From positions 61,102 through 125,101 of the forward strand of contig NZ_FQXS01000013.1 of assembly GCF_900130015.1 (NCBI RefSeq): a stretch of 64,000 nt of DNA, in the 5' to 3' direction. The translations under genes and the position numbers were made by a program. The notes beneath the pieces were generated by a model, which did not search any database, had not been told where the DNA came from, and saw only the letters and a list, made by a program, of their open reading frames with translations. This stretch comes from Desulfofustis glycolicus DSM 9705. GTDB lineage: Bacteria > Desulfobacterota > Desulfobulbia > Desulfobulbales > Desulfocapsaceae. Positions 18,082-27,523 of the stretch are shown in pieces; position 1 is the stretch's first letter, and the number at the start of each line of letters is the position of its first letter.

Positions 18082-19326
18082 ATGAGTGAACAGAGCGTTG
18101 TCGTGACGAAGCTGAAAGGCCTGTACAAGGCATTCTGTCAGTCAGAATGGAATCCTACGATTACCGGTATTTTAGTCGGTTTCTTTTCTGTTTTGATTAT
18201 GGCCTGGTGGCGTCCTTGGGGGGCTGTTGGGGCCCTGAGGAACTGGGGGGACTGGATGATGTATGGACTTGCCTCCCTGTTTAACACGGAAGCAGGTGTT
18301 TTCTGGTACTACTACGAAGCGCCTCGGTCGATCCTGGTCGATTCAGGCTCCGTGATCGGTATTGGTTTTGTCCTCGGCGCTTTTGTTTCCGCTTGTCTCG
18401 GTAAAGAATTCGCCCTGCGTATCCCTCCATATAGGGAAATGGTCAAGGCGGTAATAGCCGGTATTCTGATGGGTATCGGTGCTTCGCTCGCCGGGGGATG
18501 TAATGTAGGCGGCTTCTATAACGCCATCGGCAATCTCGCCGCCAATGGGTTTGCGATGATGGTGGGCCTCGTTTTCGGCGTTGTTCTTGGATTGAAGCTC
18601 ATTTATCTGGAAATGGAACATATCAGTTGGGGAGACGGCGGCGCCCGCACCATCGAATTCCCCAAGGCAATAATTTCTCTGTTGGGTCTTGGCGCCATCG
18701 TCTACCTGGTCTACAAGGCATATGGCTATTCGGCCAACGAAGATAGTGATTATGTTGCCATGCTCGGCGGGGTTATCTTGATAGCGGCGGCACTCGGATA
18801 CACTATGCAGCGTGGGCGCTGGTGTATGGTGCAAGGTTTTCGTGAACCGCATATGACCGGAGACTGCACCATGGCAAAATCGGTGATGCTGTCGATTATG
18901 GTCGTCGCTATTGGCGCCGCCGTTCTCAAGTATGCCCTCCCTCTCAGGGCGGATGGTTACGCAGTGCTCAATCCCATGCATTATGTTCGCGGAACGTTCG
19001 GTTGGGGCGCCGTTGTCGGTGGTTTTATCTTTGGTGTCGGCGCGATGTTTGCCGGCGGCTGTGGTTCCGGTACTCTGTGGCGCGTTGGGGAAGGGCAGGT
19101 CAAGTTGATGATCGTTGTACCCTTTTTCGCGCTGTCGACATCAGTCTTGACCGCCTGGCTGCGAGATCATGATTGGGAGGGCGAAGGTATGCTCGGTAAA
19201 TATGTGTATCTTCCCGATGTCATGGGGCACGGCCCGACACTGCTGCTGATTGCCGCCTTCCTGTTGATCTGGTATTTGGTCGTAACCTGGAACGAGGAGA
19301 CGAATAAGCTGATCGTCCCGATGTGA
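18082..19326 (+). CDS. YeeE/YedE family permease (sulfur transport)
   Basis: This 414-residue integral membrane protein has about nine or ten hydrophobic segments and two copies of the family motif, GGCNVGGF and GGCGSGTLWR. Their cysteines line the pore in thiosulfate-permease homologues. A GRWCMVQGFRE segment carries another conserved cysteine. It probably moves thiosulfate or another reduced sulfur compound across the inner membrane and hands sulfur to the divergent TusA. The ATG at 18082 follows AGGAGGTGGGT; the earlier in-frame GTG is inside that ribosome site. A terminator follows the gene, so it is monocistronic. Confidence 0.92.
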   Translation: MSEQSVVVTKLKGLYKAFCQSEWNPTITGILVGFFSVLIMAWWRPWGAVGALRNWGDWMMYGLASLFNTEAGVFWYYYEAPRSILVDSGSVIGIGFVLGAFVSACLGKEFALRIPPYREMVKAVIAGILMGIGASLAGGCNVGGFYNAIGNLAANGFAMMVGLVFGVVLGLKLIYLEMEHISWGDGGARTIEFPKAIISLLGLGAIVYLVYKAYGYSANEDSDYVAMLGGVILIAAALGYTMQRGRWCMVQGFREPHMTGDCTMAKSVMLSIMVVAIGAAVLKYALPLRADGYAVLNPMHYVRGTFGWGAVVGGFIFGVGAMFAGGCGSGTLWRVGEGQVKLMIVVPFFALSTSVLTAWLRDHDWEGEGMLGKYVYLPDVMGHGPTLLLIAAFLLIWYLVVTWNEETNKLIVPM

Positions 19327-19355
19327 ACCTGGCTTAATCTCTCCTGCCTGCCGAG

Positions 19356-19394
19356 AAGGCTGTATTTTCCTTTTGGGGAATACAGCCTTTTTTT
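19356..19394 (+). terminator. rho-independent terminator after the YedE permease
   Basis: AAGGCTGTATT and AATACAGCCTT form a perfect 11-bp stem with a 12-base loop, and TTTTT follows directly on the plus strand. It lies 30 bases past the permease stop. Confidence 0.9.
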
Positions 19395-19594
19395 ATGAAA
19401 AACAGTTTTCCAGGGTTGGTCGGTTCTGCCGGCGGCACGACGCCCCTCTTCAGTGCTTGTTGTGACTTTCAGTCATGTGGGTTTTATGATAGCATGATGT
19501 GGGCGTGGCCATGGTTTATTTCACTGCCTGAAAAGGTACGTATCGTCGGCACAGTGTTCGTGGTTGGCCGATTGAAAAAAGGAGGCGGGCTGGT

Positions 19595-20701
19595 GTGACC
19601 GAACGGCAGACGAAAATACTGATCGCTGACGACGACGCCATGGTGCGTAGCACCGTGTCGAAGATCCTGGAAATGTTCGGGCACCAGGTTGTTGCTGCAG
19701 ACGGGGGAACGGCCGCCGTTCAACTTGTCGACGATTCCTTCGATGTCGTCATCCTTGATATCAATATGCCTGACATGGACGGTTTTCAGACGATTACCGC
19801 GCTCAACGGGAAGGGCCATGATATACCGGTGCTCTTCCTGACCGGGGCCGGTTCGATGGATTACGCGATTAAGGCGATCAATCTCGGAGCCTATGATTTC
19901 CTGACAAAACCGATAGAGGATCTCGATATTTTCAACGTCAAGATCAGACGGGCGATCGAAAAGAGAATGTTCGTGCTGCGGGAGCGTCACTATAAAGCGG
20001 CTCTTGAAGAAGACGTGCAGCAAAAAGCACGGCAACTCGAAGCACAGAACAAGCTGCTTCGGTCGTATAGCAACAGCCTGGAAAATGCTACGGTTCAGCT
20101 GATGACCAGCCTTCAGAACGCGATGGAGGAAAAGGATTACTATACCGTCGGCCACACCATGCGGGTTACCGAGTATGCCATGATGCTCGGTGTCGCCATG
20201 GGGCTTGACGGGCATGAACTGGTAGTTCTGCGCCGAGCAGCCCAGTTTCATGATATCGGCAAACTGGTGATTGATCTTTCCTGTATCCAGAAGCCGGGAA
20301 AGCTGAACGAGGACGAATGGGCGCTGATAAAAAAACATCCGGCGGTCGGAGCAAATATCATCAAACCGCTCGGCTTCATGGAGCGTGAGCAGTTCATCAT
20401 CAGACACCACCATGAACGAATGGATGGAACGGGCTATCCCGACGGACTGGTCGGGGAACAGCTAGATGATTTGACCAAAATCATCATTGTCGTAGACAGT
20501 TACGACGCCATGACATCCCGCCGCAATTATCGACGAAACCTGACAATGCAAGTTGCTATTGACGAGTTGCAGCGCTGTTCCGGCTCCCAATTCGACGGAA
20601 CAGTCGTTGATTTTTTCACCAGAAATATTGTTGATTATACGCCGAAACACAGTATGTTCTCGGATCAGTTTCTGGATGTGTTCAACCAAAAAAACCAGTG
20701 A
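19595..20701 (+). CDS. response regulator with HD-GYP phosphodiesterase domain
   Basis: This 368-residue protein has an N-terminal receiver domain (acidic DDD at 12-14, phospho-acceptor D55 in LDINMPDMDG, conserved K in FLTKPIED) and a helical linker. A C-terminal HD-GYP domain follows, with the HDIGKL metal motif and HHERMDGTGYPDGL. HD-GYP domains hydrolyse cyclic di-GMP, so phosphorylation probably controls motility or biofilm state through c-di-GMP. The GTG start is set by GGAGGCGGGC. gatC begins only 10 bases after its stop, so it may head the gatCA transcript. No cognate kinase is adjacent. Confidence 0.93.
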   Translation: MTERQTKILIADDDAMVRSTVSKILEMFGHQVVAADGGTAAVQLVDDSFDVVILDINMPDMDGFQTITALNGKGHDIPVLFLTGAGSMDYAIKAINLGAYDFLTKPIEDLDIFNVKIRRAIEKRMFVLRERHYKAALEEDVQQKARQLEAQNKLLRSYSNSLENATVQLMTSLQNAMEEKDYYTVGHTMRVTEYAMMLGVAMGLDGHELVVLRRAAQFHDIGKLVIDLSCIQKPGKLNEDEWALIKKHPAVGANIIKPLGFMEREQFIIRHHHERMDGTGYPDGLVGEQLDDLTKIIIVVDSYDAMTSRRNYRRNLTMQVAIDELQRCSGSQFDGTVVDFFTRNIVDYTPKHSMFSDQFLDVFNQKNQ

Positions 20702-20711
20702 CAGTAAACCG

Positions 20712-20996
20712 ATGAAAATTTCACAACAAGAGGTGGAGCATGTCGCCCACCTGGCACGGTTGCACCTGAGCCGGGAAGAGTTGCAGACAATGACCGGTCA
20801 ACTCGATACGATTCTGTCCTATGTTGCCAAGCTCGACGAGCTCGATACCCGCGATGTTGAACCGACCACGCATGCACTGTCCGTCACAAACGCCTTTCGG
20901 GAAGATGCGGTCAAGCCCTCCCTGACACAGCGTGAAGCGTTGGCCAATGCGCCGCAACACAACGAAGAATCCTTTATGGTGCCCCGCGTCTTGTAA
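20712..20996 (+). CDS. gatC: Asp-tRNA(Asn)/Glu-tRNA(Gln) amidotransferase subunit C
   Basis: This 94-residue GatC starts MKISQQEVEHVAHLARL, the usual N-terminal helix. DVEPTTHAL and LREDAV-like (here FREDAV) segments follow, with a C-terminal FMVPRVL. GatC holds GatA and GatB together in the complex that converts Glu-tRNA(Gln) or Asp-tRNA(Asn) to the amide. The ATG at 20712 gives the family-typical N-terminus. gatA lies 67 bases downstream on the same strand. gatB is not in the window. Confidence 0.95.
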   Translation: MKISQQEVEHVAHLARLHLSREELQTMTGQLDTILSYVAKLDELDTRDVEPTTHALSVTNAFREDAVKPSLTQREALANAPQHNEESFMVPRVL

Positions 20997-21063
20997 CCCG
21001 GTACGGCCCTGTGTGCAAGCGGTGAAGGAACAGTCACAGCGACAGCTTTGCTCGAGAAAAACC

Positions 21064-22530
21064 ATGGAACCATACGAATTGACAATCACCCAGGCCCTCT
21101 CCCGCCTTGCCTCTCGGGATCTTTCCTCCCGTGAATTGACGCAAAGCTGCCTGGAGCGGATAAATGCAGTTGAACCGACGGTGTCGGCATTTATTACCCA
21201 CGATGCCGATATCGCCTTGAGCCAGGCCGATGAGGCCGATCGCCAGCGAGCCGCCGGAAGTGTCGGCCCATTGTGCGGTATTCCGCTTTCGGTCAAGGAT
21301 CTGCTGTGCACCAAAACGTTCCCGACGACCTGCGGTTCGAAAATGCTGGCCGGCTTTGTCCCGCCGTACGACGCCACGGTTGTTGAAATGATCCTTCGTG
21401 CCGGAGGGGTTATTGTCGGCAAAACTACGATGGACGAATTCGCCATGGGGTCGACTTCGGAAACCTGTTATTACAAGGTTCCCGCCAATCCCTGGAACCT
21501 TGAGTATGTGGCCGGCGGTTCATCAGGCGGCTCGGCGGTGTCCGTCGCCGCCGGCGAAGTGCTTGCCTCGCTTGGTTCGGATACCGGTGGGTCCATCCGT
21601 CAACCTGCATCACTCTGCGGGATCGTCGGGATGAAACCGACCTATGGCCGGGTATCCCGTTATGGTCTCGTCGCCTATGCATCCTCGTTGGATCAAGTCG
21701 GTCCGTTGACCCGCGATGTACAGGATTGTGCCGTGATGATGCAGGCCATCAGCGGCCATGATCGACGCGATTCGACGTCCGTGGATCGGCCCGTGGAAGA
21801 CTATTCGGCCGCTTGCGCTGCAGGAATGCGCGGCGTGCGTATTGGCCTGCCACAGGAATTCTTTCCCGAGGAGCTCGACCCGGAAGTACGGCAGGTCGTC
21901 ATGAACGGTGTTGCCGCCCTTCGTTCGGCCGGAGCTGAGATCGTCGATGTCTCCCTGCCGCATATCGATTACGGTGTCGCTGCCTATTATATCATCGCAC
22001 CGGCGGAGGCAAGCTCCAACCTGGCCCGTTATGACGGGGTTGCCTATGGCTACCGCGACGAACAGGCAAATTCTCTGATCGAGTTGTACAAGAACAGTCG
22101 TTCGGCCGGTTTCGGTGCCGAAGTGAAGCGACGCATCCTGATCGGCACCTATGCGTTGTCATCTGGCTATTATGATGCCTATTACAAGAAGGCATCCCAG
22201 GTCAGAACTCTGATTCTGGACGATTTTAAAAATGCCTGGCAATCGTGCGACCTGCTGATCTCACCGGTTACGCCGACGCCGGCCTGGCGGCGGGGGAGTA
22301 AGCTCGACGATCCACTGGCTATGTATTTGTCAGACATTTTCACCCTCTCCACCAATCTCGCCGGTCTGCCGGGTATTTCCGTCCCGGGCGGATTGAGCGA
22401 AGAAGGTTTGCCGATCGGTATCCAGTTGCAGGGGCCTCATTTTGGAGAAAGCCTGCTTCTCCGGGCGGCGTACAATCTGGAGGAGAACCTGGCTCTTGAC
22501 CGCGCCATCATGCCGCGACCGACGACCTGA
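21064..22530 (+). CDS. gatA: Asp-tRNA(Asn)/Glu-tRNA(Gln) amidotransferase subunit A
   Basis: This 488-residue protein of the amidase-signature family has the full catalytic triad K78 (PLSVKDL), S153 (GGSSGGS) and S177 (GSDTGGSIRQPA). GatA releases ammonia from glutamine for the GatB transamidation site. The ATG at 21064 matches the usual start (MEPYELTITQALSRL). An upstream in-frame extension overlaps gatC in the wrong frame and is not used. It is downstream of gatC and upstream of hisC. Confidence 0.96.
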   Translation: MEPYELTITQALSRLASRDLSSRELTQSCLERINAVEPTVSAFITHDADIALSQADEADRQRAAGSVGPLCGIPLSVKDLLCTKTFPTTCGSKMLAGFVPPYDATVVEMILRAGGVIVGKTTMDEFAMGSTSETCYYKVPANPWNLEYVAGGSSGGSAVSVAAGEVLASLGSDTGGSIRQPASLCGIVGMKPTYGRVSRYGLVAYASSLDQVGPLTRDVQDCAVMMQAISGHDRRDSTSVDRPVEDYSAACAAGMRGVRIGLPQEFFPEELDPEVRQVVMNGVAALRSAGAEIVDVSLPHIDYGVAAYYIIAPAEASSNLARYDGVAYGYRDEQANSLIELYKNSRSAGFGAEVKRRILIGTYALSSGYYDAYYKKASQVRTLILDDFKNAWQSCDLLISPVTPTPAWRRGSKLDDPLAMYLSDIFTLSTNLAGLPGISVPGGLSEEGLPIGIQLQGPHFGESLLLRAAYNLEENLALDRAIMPRPTT

Positions 22531-22579
22531 TCGAGATCGAAGAATTCCCCACTTTTCCTTTTACCTGCAAGGCTGACCC

Positions 22580-23692
22580 TTGAAACTATCAATTCCCGAC
22601 ACAATTGCTGCCATTACCCCGTATCCGCCCGGAAAACCGATCGAAGAGTTGGAGCGGGAATATGGAATCAGCAACTCGATCAAGCTTGCTTCCAACGAAA
22701 ATCCGCTTGGCCCGTCACCTTTGGCCATCGGGGCGATCAGCAAGGCGCTGAAAAACCTGCACCGATATCCGGATGGGTCTGGTCATTACCTGGTCAGGGC
22801 GATTGCCGAACACTATGGTGTTGAGCCGGAACAGGTCGTCCTAGGCAACGGATCGAACGAGATCATCGAGTTCCTGGTGAAGGCTTTTGTCGAGCCCGGG
22901 GACGACGTCATCACCAGCCATCCGTCCTTTTTGATGTATCAAAAGTTTGTCCAGATACGGGGAGGAGTCAATCATGTCGTTGCGCTGTCGAACATGTCCC
23001 ACGACCTTGCGGCAATCTCCGACCGTGCCGGCGAGCGAACAAAACTGATTTTCCTGGACAACCCAAACAATCCGACCGGCAGCTATCTGCCGCGCCACCG
23101 GTTGCTCGATTTTCTTGACCGGCTACCGGAGCATATCCTGGTCGTGCTTGATGAGGCCTATGTCGATTTCATGGACGAAACGCTGAGGATTGATACGACC
23201 AGCCTGCTCCCCCCTCGCAGCGGCCGATGCGGGGTGGTCAGCCTGCGAACCTTTTCCAAGGCGTACGGCCTGGCTGGGCTTCGCGTCGGTTTCGGCTTAA
23301 TGGCGCCGGAAGTTGCCGCTTGCCTGCACAAGGTACGACAGCCGTTCAACGTCAATCAACTGGCCCTGGTCGGGGCCAGCGCCGCACTGCAGGATCAGTT
23401 CTTTTATCAAGAAACCTTGCGGATTACCGAAGAAGGAAAAAAAACACTGATGGCCGGGGTGGAGCGGCTCGGTTGTCGCAGTTTTCCGTCACAGACCAAT
23501 TTTTTCCTGATCGATGTGGGTGGGGATGCAACAACGCTCTACGAGGCGATGCTGCGTCAGGGGGTGATCGTTCGCTCCATGAAGGCGTATGGCTATCCCA
23601 ACTATATTCGGATCAATGTCGGAACAGCGGCTGAGAACGGTCGGTTTCTTGAGACACTGCAGAGCTGCCTGGCGGAGTGCGGCTATGCCTGA
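22580..23692 (+). CDS. hisC: histidinol-phosphate aminotransferase
   Basis: This 370-residue aminotransferase of fold type I is close to HisC. It has N-terminal IAAITPYPPGKPIEELERE, SNENPLGPS, LDNPNNPTGSYLP, LDEAYVDF and the PLP-lysine region SLRTFSKAYGLAGLRVG. It converts imidazole-acetol phosphate to histidinol phosphate. No ATG precedes the conserved N-terminus, so the start is probably TTG at 22580. cmk overlaps its 3' end by 8 bases. No other his gene is nearby. Confidence 0.93.
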   Translation: MKLSIPDTIAAITPYPPGKPIEELEREYGISNSIKLASNENPLGPSPLAIGAISKALKNLHRYPDGSGHYLVRAIAEHYGVEPEQVVLGNGSNEIIEFLVKAFVEPGDDVITSHPSFLMYQKFVQIRGGVNHVVALSNMSHDLAAISDRAGERTKLIFLDNPNNPTGSYLPRHRLLDFLDRLPEHILVVLDEAYVDFMDETLRIDTTSLLPPRSGRCGVVSLRTFSKAYGLAGLRVGFGLMAPEVAACLHKVRQPFNVNQLALVGASAALQDQFFYQETLRITEEGKKTLMAGVERLGCRSFPSQTNFFLIDVGGDATTLYEAMLRQGVIVRSMKAYGYPNYIRINVGTAAENGRFLETLQSCLAECGYA

Positions 23693-24371
23693 GCCACCGG
23701 TCGAGGTGATTACCATCGATGGCCCAGCGGGCGTCGGTAAATCGACGATCAGCAGGAAACTGGCTGCTCGTCTCGGTTACACCTATTTGGACACCGGCGC
23801 CATGTACCGGGCTGCTGCCCTGTCTCTAGCCAACAGGGGGATCGACTGTTCCGATGAGCACGCAGTCGTGGGGGCTCTGAGCGGGGTTACCATCGAGTTG
23901 CTGCCCGCAGCTGACGAGAACGATGACACGGATGTGCTGCTCAACGGTGAGCGAGTCGGCGCCCTGATCCGAACACCGGAGATGTCGATGCGGGCATCAA
24001 CCGTTTCGGCGGTACCGGCGGTACGGTGCATACTGACCGAGATGCAACGGGAAATAGGCCGGCGTGGCAAGATTGTTGCCGAGGGGCGGGACACCGGAAC
24101 CGTTGTCTTTCCCGGCGCACGTCACAAATTCTTTCTCGATGCCGATTCCGTTGTCCGGGCTCGGCGGCGAGCACTGCAGATGCGGGAGCGCGGCGAAACG
24201 GTTGATGAAAAAACGCTGTTGGAGATGACGGTCAGGAGAGATCGCCAGGATAGCGAACGGGCCGTTGCTCCATTGAAGAAAGCAGACGACGCCTGGGTCA
24301 TCGATACGTCGACTCGATCGATCGACCAGGTACTGGAGGCGATTCTGGCGGTCGTCCGCTCCGATGAATAA
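23685..24371 (+). CDS. cmk: cytidylate kinase
   Basis: This 228-residue kinase has the P-loop GPAGVGKST near residue 13, the YTYLDTGAMYRA nucleotide-binding segment, and the EGRDTGTVVFPGA and RDRQDSERAVAPL segments of bacterial CMP kinase. It phosphorylates CMP and dCMP. The ATG at 23685 lies inside the last codons of hisC, giving an 8-base overlap and probable translational coupling. A long hairpin follows the stop. Confidence 0.96.
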   Translation: MPEPPVEVITIDGPAGVGKSTISRKLAARLGYTYLDTGAMYRAAALSLANRGIDCSDEHAVVGALSGVTIELLPAADENDDTDVLLNGERVGALIRTPEMSMRASTVSAVPAVRCILTEMQREIGRRGKIVAEGRDTGTVVFPGARHKFFLDADSVVRARRRALQMRERGETVDEKTLLEMTVRRDRQDSERAVAPLKKADDAWVIDTSTRSIDQVLEAILAVVRSDE

Positions 24372-24376
24372 GAATG

Positions 24377-24413
24377 TTTGTCCCGTCTTCTAGCGGTGAA
24401 GACGGGACAAACC
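24377..24413. terminator. bidirectional hairpin between cmk and pal
   Basis: GTTTGTCCCGTCTTC and GAAGACGGGACAAAC form a perfect 15-bp stem with a 7-base loop between two converging genes. It has no long T-run on either side, so it may act as a shared terminator or a transcript-end stabiliser. Confidence 0.7.
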
Positions 24414-24418
24414 TCTCT

Positions 24419-25042
24419 CTACTTGATGGCAAAGTCGACGCGACGATTTTGACTCCAGGCAAACTCGTTCTGCTCGACGAAGAGTGGTCGCTCTTCTCCG
24501 TAGCTCACGGTCCGGATGCGAGCCGGATCGATGCCGAGATTGACCAGGTAGTCACGGGCGTTGATCGCCCGTTTTTCACCCAAAGCGAGGTTGTATTCTT
24601 TGGTTCCCCGGTCGTCGCAATTCCCTTCGATGATGACGGGATTGCCGACCTGTTTGAGCAGGTCGGCGTTTTGAATCATTCGGTCGGCCATATCGGCCCG
24701 GATGGAGGCCTGATCGAAATCGAAATAAACCGGGCTCAGGCCGTTTGACGACCGTCCGTGTTGGCGCTTGTATGCGTCCGACGCTTCACTGTTTTCTCCG
24801 GCGGCGAGAGCCATTCCCCCCAGGTGGGAAATATTGGTGTCGTCGAGATTGCCTTCGGCGGCCAGGTTGGCTTCCGAATAGCCTTCAGCTTCCGGGTAAT
24901 TGATGTCTTTTCCGGAAGACATCTGTCCGCCCGAGGTGGCGGTCGGCGGAATGACTGCTTTTTTCGAGCATCCGCCGGTAAAAACGGCAAACAGGGCAAT
25001 GGCGGCAGCGACGACGAGAATCCTGGCAATGGGCTGTTTCAT
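24419..25042 (-). CDS. pal: peptidoglycan-associated outer-membrane lipoprotein Pal
   Basis: This 207-residue protein has a lipoprotein signal ending in FTGGC (acylated C25), a disordered linker, and an OmpA-like domain. The domain includes PVYFDFDQASIRADM, EGNCDDRGTKEYNLALGEKRA and the C-terminal SQNRRVDFAIK. Pal anchors the outer membrane to peptidoglycan with the Tol system. TolB, normally adjacent upstream, is not here; the gene is divergent from rlmKL. Confidence 0.93.
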   Translation of the reverse strand: MKQPIARILVVAAAIALFAVFTGGCSKKAVIPPTATSGGQMSSGKDINYPEAEGYSEANLAAEGNLDDTNISHLGGMALAAGENSEASDAYKRQHGRSSNGLSPVYFDFDQASIRADMADRMIQNADLLKQVGNPVIIEGNCDDRGTKEYNLALGEKRAINARDYLVNLGIDPARIRTVSYGEERPLFVEQNEFAWSQNRRVDFAIK

Positions 25043-25277
25043 ACCTTTCCTCTGGGTGTTTTTTCGCGGACGACGGACCGGTAGTCGATTGTCTGTTGTA
25101 ACCGGATTGGTACCCTGTTAAGGGTGGTGCAGAGTGCACCCTCATGAAGACTCTATTCTAGCCGTATTCATCAAGAGGTCAAGTACTTTTCAGCGTCTCA
25201 AGGATCCTTCAAGAAAGGGATGAGACAGCGGCTTTGTCCGTCAAAACGAAGGGTGTGAAGGAGAAGTAAAACAGGCG

Positions 25278-27428
25278 ATGATCGATAATCAGGCAGTGTA
25301 TTTCATAGCGACCTGCGCCGGTGGTCTCGAGTCGCTGGTGGCGGAAGAGGTGGTCCGGTGGGGCGGCCGGGGGCCGGCAACGAGTGTCGGTGCAGTTCAG
25401 TGGTCAGGCATGTTGGAGAGCGGTTATCGAGCCTGCCTCTGGTCGCGCTTTGCGTCGCGGGTGTTGCTCGTCGTCGATCGGTTCGAAATCGGTTCGGCGG
25501 ACGACCTCTACGAAAAGGCCCGGCTTGTTCGTTGGGAGGAACACTTGTCGGTGGAGAGCCGGTTTGCCGTAGACTGCTCGCTTTCCGCCGGGGCACCGAT
25601 CGGGCACAGCAAGTTTGCCGCGCTTCGGGTCAAAGACGCCGTGGTGGATCGGTTTCGAGAACAAAGCGGTCTGCGACCGGATGTCCAGCCGAGACGCCCG
25701 GACGTCAGGCTGGCCGTGCATCTTCGTGGGTCCTCTGCCACTCTGGCCGTGGATCTGTCGGGAGAGAGCCTGCACCGGCGTGGCTACCGTGCGAGCGGCG
25801 GCATCGCCCCGCTCAAGGAAAGCCTTGCGGCGGCCATTATCGCGCTGAGTGGTTGGTCCGGCGACACACCTCTGCTCGATCCGCTGTGCGGGTCCGGTAC
25901 CTTGTTGATCGAGGCGGCGTTGCAGCTGGCCGATTCCGCACCGGGGCTGGATCGGGCCTACTTCGGATTGACCAACTGGCTCGGACACGACGAGCGCCTC
26001 TGGCAACACCTCATCGAGGAAGCAGTTGAACGCGAGCAGGCCGCTCAGGAGCGACCCTGGCCACCAATTATTGGATACGATGCGGACGAGAAGATAATCT
26101 CAGCGGCCCGGGAAAACATCGCGCGGGCGGGCCTGGAAGACAGAATCGTCCTCCAGGTGCAAGAGCTCAGCCGTTTACAGCCAACGGAATCGGTCGGGTT
26201 GCTGGTCTGCAACCCACCTTATGGTGAACGCGTATCGGATAAACAACACGTACGGTATCTTTACCGTTTTCTTGGCAATCGTTTGCGTGCGAGATTCGCA
26301 GGGTGGCAGGTGGCACTGTTCACCGGAGTACCGGAATATGCGGACCTGGTACAGATTGCCTGGCACGAAACCCGACGTCTGTACAACGGACCGCTGGCCT
26401 GCGGTCTTTTCGTCGGCCGGGTTTCCGGATCGGGACCGAGGTTCTCCTGGCAGATCGGATCGACGGACGATCTTGTGGTCGGCAGAGATCTAGCGGATCG
26501 ATTGAAGAAAAACCTGGGCAGGCGGCTGGGCTGGGCGAAAGAGCAGAATCTGGAATGTTTTCGGGTCTATGATCGTGATCTTCCGGACTACAATGTGGTT
26601 ATCGAGTTGTACCGAAAGTGGGTTTATATCAGAGAGTTCTCGCGCTCCGGGGCTATTGATCAGGATACAGCGGAAAAACGATGGGTTACGGTAAGAACGG
26701 TTGTCCGGGAACTGCTGTCGGTTGGCCGCGATCGTCTCTTTCTCCACCGAACGGGGCGGCGGAGCGAGCAGGGAGATCGTCAGGGCAAGCGGAAGAAAGC
26801 GGCGAAACGATTCGAGGTCGCAGAGGACGGGGCGTCTTTCCTTCTCGACTTCTCGGCCACCGGCGGGCCCGGACTTTCTCTCGATCAACGCTCGGTTCGT
26901 CTGCGGCTGCGGGCCACCGCTAGCGGCAAGTCCTTTCTCAATTGTGCCGATCAGTCCGGAGCGGCGACGGTGCAGGCTATCCTTGGTGGCGCCTGTCGGA
27001 GCACCACTGTTGTCAGCGACGGAGAGCAACAGGAGCTGGTTGGTGGGAATTTTGCGCTCAACGGTATCTATCCGCAGCACCACCGGGTCGTTATCGCCGA
27101 CCCACGCTCCTGGCTCGAGCGGGATGAAAGCAGCCATGACCTGATTTACCTCAATATTCGGTCGGGCATCTCGATTTCGGGGAAACGGAGTGAAACAAGG
27201 GACCTCGGCCACCAGTCAAGCGAGCTGATTCGTCTGGCCATGTGCCGGCTCCAACCCGATGGCCAGCTATTGTTCACCATGAGTTTTCGCACCGCAACTC
27301 TTGATGAATCGATCAACCAGGCCTTTGACTGCCGGGTGCTGGATAAGGTGTTGTTACCCCGGGATTGTGAACGTAGCGCAGGCATGCACCGCTATTGGGA
27401 AATCCGGCACCTCAAGAGATCCCCCTGA
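25278..27428 (+). CDS. rlmKL: bifunctional 23S rRNA methyltransferase RlmKL
   Basis: This 716-residue protein has two methyltransferase halves. The N-terminal part has a THUMP domain and an N2-guanine methyltransferase domain with LLDPLCGSGTLLIEAAL and the catalytic NPPYGER. The C-terminal half (from about residue 410) has a second Rossmann methyltransferase, preceded by the YNVVIELYRKWVYIREF segment. In E. coli the fused enzyme methylates G2445 (RlmL half) and G2069 (RlmK half) of 23S rRNA and is about 700 residues, so the length fits. The C-terminal half is more divergent and arginine-rich in places. Confidence 0.88.
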   Translation: MIDNQAVYFIATCAGGLESLVAEEVVRWGGRGPATSVGAVQWSGMLESGYRACLWSRFASRVLLVVDRFEIGSADDLYEKARLVRWEEHLSVESRFAVDCSLSAGAPIGHSKFAALRVKDAVVDRFREQSGLRPDVQPRRPDVRLAVHLRGSSATLAVDLSGESLHRRGYRASGGIAPLKESLAAAIIALSGWSGDTPLLDPLCGSGTLLIEAALQLADSAPGLDRAYFGLTNWLGHDERLWQHLIEEAVEREQAAQERPWPPIIGYDADEKIISAARENIARAGLEDRIVLQVQELSRLQPTESVGLLVCNPPYGERVSDKQHVRYLYRFLGNRLRARFAGWQVALFTGVPEYADLVQIAWHETRRLYNGPLACGLFVGRVSGSGPRFSWQIGSTDDLVVGRDLADRLKKNLGRRLGWAKEQNLECFRVYDRDLPDYNVVIELYRKWVYIREFSRSGAIDQDTAEKRWVTVRTVVRELLSVGRDRLFLHRTGRRSEQGDRQGKRKKAAKRFEVAEDGASFLLDFSATGGPGLSLDQRSVRLRLRATASGKSFLNCADQSGAATVQAILGGACRSTTVVSDGEQQELVGGNFALNGIYPQHHRVVIADPRSWLERDESSHDLIYLNIRSGISISGKRSETRDLGHQSSELIRLAMCRLQPDGQLLFTMSFRTATLDESINQAFDCRVLDKVLLPRDCERSAGMHRYWEIRHLKRSP

Positions 27429-27523
27429 GCCGTCGCCGGATACGGTTGCCCGAATCGATCCGGCTTCGGTAGTGCTCTGATATCATGTTTTAAATTATAT
27501 CTTGGCGTGTTAGGATATCACCT

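Noticed and set aside
18343..18981. 212-codon minus-strand frame inside the YedE permease gene
   Set aside because: It is antisense to a well-supported membrane protein with family motifs; a codon-bias shadow.
25404..26009. 201-codon minus-strand frame inside rlmKL
   Set aside because: Shadow of the high-GC rlmKL coding sequence; no motif.
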